From Pseudomonas sp. ADAK13 (GTDB lineage: Bacteria > Pseudomonadota > Gammaproteobacteria > Pseudomonadales > Pseudomonadaceae), in the NCBI RefSeq assembly GCF_012935715.1, contig NZ_CP052860.1, positions 5,828,001 to 5,892,000 on the forward strand: a stretch of 64,000 nucleotides of DNA, in the 5' to 3' direction. How positions within the stretch are numbered: position 1 is the first letter of the stretch; each line of letters opens with the position of its first letter. The notes under the pieces are model-generated. The model saw only the letters and a list, made by a program, of their open reading frames with translations, ran no database searches and had not been told where the DNA came from. Shown piece after piece: positions 61,730 through 64,000 of the stretch. A program made the translations under genes and the position numbers.

Positions 61730-63618
61730 GTTACCAGTATGGCCAGGAGGCAAGAGAGCGTATCTCTGCATTCGGACAACATAAAATTGCCGAGTTCATT
61801 GAGGAGGTCCCTCATGATTACCGCAAGGCTTACTGCGACCGCCAACCGGCCATCTCCGGCTTCCGCAGAGGCTCACCGCCTGAATTCAAGGAGAAACAAA
61901 GGCGCCTTATCGGTCACATTGTGCAGCCCCAAGGTGGCCAGAAAGGCGACGCAGACTGGAAAACATTTGCAAACTTCTGGGTGGCTTGGGCTAAACATAG
62001 GCTGGGCGTTGAATTTCCCGCTGGCGATCGAACTGTTCCCGAGGATGACGCAGGACCGATGTTCCTGGAAACGATAGCGGGTAAGTTTCCCGACGTTCCT
62101 CGAGAGGTTGTGGAGCGATTGATCGCGTTCAGTTGCTTTTCCGACCATTCGGATACGCAAGCGGCACTGGAAAAATTTCGCCCGGCATCGACCCTTGCTC
62201 GTGATCGAATGATTGACGGATTGCCAGGACGTTTGGACAAGATTGAAGGTTACTTCGAGATCGCCGAAACGGCAGCCGAGGAGGTCGCCGGGCAATTTGA
62301 GTTACTTGAGTCCAAAGTGTCAGCGCTAATCGACTCTGTGGACGATGTTAAAACACGGGTGCAGTGCTCGGCTAGCGAGGCTGCTGACCTGCGATCTGCT
62401 TTAGATAAGGCAAACCAACGAACGGAGCAGTTCATTAAGACCGCTCAGGCGCTTGATGAGGGGGGGCGAAACATTAGTGAAGCTCTGACTGCATCGGAAA
62501 AAAAGGCGGATCTGGTTAGACAAAATGTGAATGCGCTTGCTGATAGGGCGCAAGATTGGGATGAGACCTCGGCACAAGCTACCGAGCTCAAAAAACTGGT
62601 GGAACAGATTAAGTCACAGGCACCGGACTGGATCAAAACTGCCGAGACGGTAAGTGCACTCTCCGATCGGATTGAAGAGTTACACGCCAATCTGGACAAA
62701 CTGGGCAGCGGGGCGGGGCACCGGCCACCGCAGTATCGACTGTTTGAGCTTGAAGCCCTAGGGCCTCTTGTCGAGATACATTCTGTCGAAAACGCACGAG
62801 AGCTTATCTCATGCAACCTTCAAGCATGTGGGATCGTAAAAGGGGCTGCGATATCTGTTGCTCGGCTGATCCTGGCTGGGCTCGCTGCCGGTCAGTTGGT
62901 CCAATTCTCAGGGTCCCTTGCCGACTTCATGGCGGATGCAGTCGCAGCAGCGATAGGCGGCCCGACATTTCACGAGTGGCGGGTCCCCGTCGGCCTCCTA
63001 TCAGAAGAGGCCGCGAGCGACTGCCTTGAGGCGGTTGCCGACCATTCAGGCTGCTTAGTTCTAAAAGGTGCGAACCGATCTGCGTTTGAAATTTATGGCA
63101 ACGCAATCCGAGACATTGTCACCCGTCGCCAGTTAGCCGTTGCCACCCATCACAAACTGGCTCTGATCTGTTCGTGGGCAGAGGGCCCCGCCGCATTTCC
63201 CGACGGTGGCACCTTGGCCGAGCTCGGCCCAGTTTTTGACACCGATAGCCTGCCGCTACGGGGCGTGTCGTCGAGAGTACCGAGCTTAAGATATGGCCAC
63301 CTGTCGAGGGGCTCGTGGCAGCTTATTGAGGGTTTTGATGATGAGACGCCGAGCACCCTCATCACCGACTGGAGAGAGTTGCTCGCCGAGTCGGGGTTTC
63401 GCCCAGGCAATCTTTGGACACGCAGTGCAGATCGAGCGTATCTGCAACTCAGGGCAACGCCGGGTGGAAACGAAGATGGGGATTTACACGCGATGCTGAC
63501 GTACTGGGCCTGTCCTTGGGCGAGGGCGTCTGGTGGCCCGTTTGAAGCGGTCGCTACTATTGCGGAACGGATTCTGGCTCAGCAACAAGCAGAGTCTTCG
63601 CATTTTGAGGGGGCGTAA
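61726..63618 (+). CDS. druC: Probable Druantia protein DruC, coiled-coil
   Basis: This 630-residue protein has a globular N-terminus (to ~165) and then a long helical, probably coiled-coil region (~170-335). The latter shows heptad-like stretches such as VAGQFELLESKVSALIDSVDDV and LVRQNVNALADRAQDWDE. A globular C-terminal domain follows. It starts four bases before the DruB stop. No catalytic motif is seen. The order DruA, DruB, long coiled-coil protein and further gene agrees with type I Druantia, which is the basis of the name. It may serve as a scaffold for the helicase-like DruE expected downstream. Confidence 0.6.
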   Translation: MSYQYGQEARERISAFGQHKIAEFIEEVPHDYRKAYCDRQPAISGFRRGSPPEFKEKQRRLIGHIVQPQGGQKGDADWKTFANFWVAWAKHRLGVEFPAGDRTVPEDDAGPMFLETIAGKFPDVPREVVERLIAFSCFSDHSDTQAALEKFRPASTLARDRMIDGLPGRLDKIEGYFEIAETAAEEVAGQFELLESKVSALIDSVDDVKTRVQCSASEAADLRSALDKANQRTEQFIKTAQALDEGGRNISEALTASEKKADLVRQNVNALADRAQDWDETSAQATELKKLVEQIKSQAPDWIKTAETVSALSDRIEELHANLDKLGSGAGHRPPQYRLFELEALGPLVEIHSVENARELISCNLQACGIVKGAAISVARLILAGLAAGQLVQFSGSLADFMADAVAAAIGGPTFHEWRVPVGLLSEEAASDCLEAVADHSGCLVLKGANRSAFEIYGNAIRDIVTRRQLAVATHHKLALICSWAEGPAAFPDGGTLAELGPVFDTDSLPLRGVSSRVPSLRYGHLSRGSWQLIEGFDDETPSTLITDWRELLAESGFRPGNLWTRSADRAYLQLRATPGGNEDGDLHAMLTYWACPWARASGGPFEAVATIAERILAQQQAESSHFEGA

Positions 63619-64000
63619 ATGAGGTGGCAGGCGGTCTCTGGAGATGAGGCTAAGAGGACCATCGCTGCTGGAATTGGCTGCAAAGTACGTGGTGAAGGGC
63701 TGCGTATCTCGGCGATCTCAGAGTGCTTGAGGGCTGCGTCCTATTTGTGCTCAGTACCGTTAACAAAGGATGGTCCTTGGGAGCCTGCCGTATCGCTCAG
63801 CTTGACTAGCCTCGTGCGCAAACGGCTGTCGCCGATTTGGGACAGCCTTGGCGAAGATGCCGATGCCCGACCAGGCGTGCTGAGTATTTTGGAGAGCCTT
63901 GGAGAGCTCGGAGACTTGGTCAGGGCCGAGCGTGGCTGGTTAACTCCGCGGCCCCAAGCGATCAGTGCCGATTGTGGTAACGCAGTGATCCTAGGTGGCG
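63619..64000 (+). CDS. druD: Probable Druantia protein DruD, N-terminal part
   Basis: An ATG directly after the DruC stop (TAAATG) opens a frame that stays open for 127 codons to the window edge. It begins MRWQAVSGDEAKRTIAAGIGC, with VLSILESLGELGDLVRAERGWLTPRP further on, which looks like a winged-helix-type segment. No known domain is identified. By position it should be DruD, with the large helicase gene druE beyond it. The gene is truncated by the window, not by mutation. Confidence 0.55.
   Translation, partial: MRWQAVSGDEAKRTIAAGIGCKVRGEGLRISAISECLRAASYLCSVPLTKDGPWEPAVSLSLTSLVRKRLSPIWDSLGEDADARPGVLSILESLGELGDLVRAERGWLTPRPQAISADCGNAVILGG

Larger units (their letters stand above)
52359..64000 (+). 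mobile_element. TniABQ (Tn7/Tn5053-like) transposon with Druantia cargo, right end outside the window
   Basis: The left end is placed at TGTCAATCAATAATG (52359), where homology to the SDR pseudogene stops. It is followed by repeated TCAATAA-like units (TTCAATAATTATCAATAAAATCAATAG), as expected for transposase-binding repeats. The AT-rich tniA-tniB-tniQ operon (52671-56346) supplies a DDE transposase, an AAA+ regulator and a target-selection protein. No TnsA or resolvase gene is visible in the window. GC-richer cargo follows: an unknown membrane protein and the start of a Druantia-type defence locus. The exact end needs the right boundary and a short target-site duplication, neither of which is in the window. 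Confidence 0.7.

Overview
The window looks like a chromosome segment of a fluorescent-group Pseudomonas. The support is GC-rich coding DNA, a complete glycolate (glc) operon, REP-type hairpins of the TGTAGG...GCCGGC...CCTACA kind, and many paired LacI-family regulator and transporter blocks. It is almost wholly accessory catabolism and transport up to about 52.36 kb. From there an AT-rich transposition module begins, carrying a defence locus that runs off the right edge.

Layout. (1) 0.1-1.8 kb: a decayed AraC-type regulator and an aldo/keto reductase. (2) 1.9-11.5 kb: a LacI-family regulon made of a divergent pair of related MFS transporters, the regulator, a GMC oxidoreductase / ThDP enzyme / ThuA-like operon and a HisD-family dehydrogenase. 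Two intergenic regions each hold one perfect and one imperfect GTTATACGTATAAC palindrome. (3) 11.54-12.36 kb: a roughly 0.8 kb imperfect palindrome centred on a REP hairpin, followed by a polyamine-type ABC transporter operon (12.5-16.6 kb). (4) 17.2-25.4 kb: a degenerate ThDP enzyme, an XRE regulator with an inverted-repeat operator region, and an operon of Gfo/Idh oxidoreductase, two tandem GH3-like proteins, a TIM-barrel isomerase/epimerase and a GMC oxidoreductase. The ThDP protein and the second GH3 protein have lost recognisable catalytic residues.

(5) 25.5-34.8 kb plus 48.7-52.3 kb: a second LacI-family regulator and probable targets marked by seven sites close to TGTAAACGTTTACA. The targets are an SDR / NIPSNAP / proline-racemase-family / cupin / alpha-beta hydrolase / aspartate dehydrogenase operon, a convergent amino-acid ABC transporter, and a second amino-acid ABC transporter followed by a broken SDR copy. 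(6) 35.2-42.6 kb: glcB, glcG, glcF, glcE, glcD and the divergent regulator glcC, with TGGTnnnACCA operator-like palindromes. (7) 42.8-48.5 kb: tonB-exbB-exbD, a TonB-dependent receptor and a phytase-like histidine acid phosphatase behind a near-consensus Pho box. This suggests a phosphate-starvation system for an organic phosphate or its metal complex.

(8) 52.36 kb to the end: a TniA/TniB/TniQ (Tn7/Tn5053-like) transposon whose left end interrupts the SDR pseudogene. Its cargo is an unknown membrane protein and then what looks like a type I Druantia anti-phage locus (DruA, DruB, DruC, start of DruD). DruE and the right transposon end are expected beyond the window.

No tRNA, rRNA or CRISPR array was recognised. 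Functions are assigned from sequence motifs and family knowledge only; substrates of the catabolic clusters are not determined.
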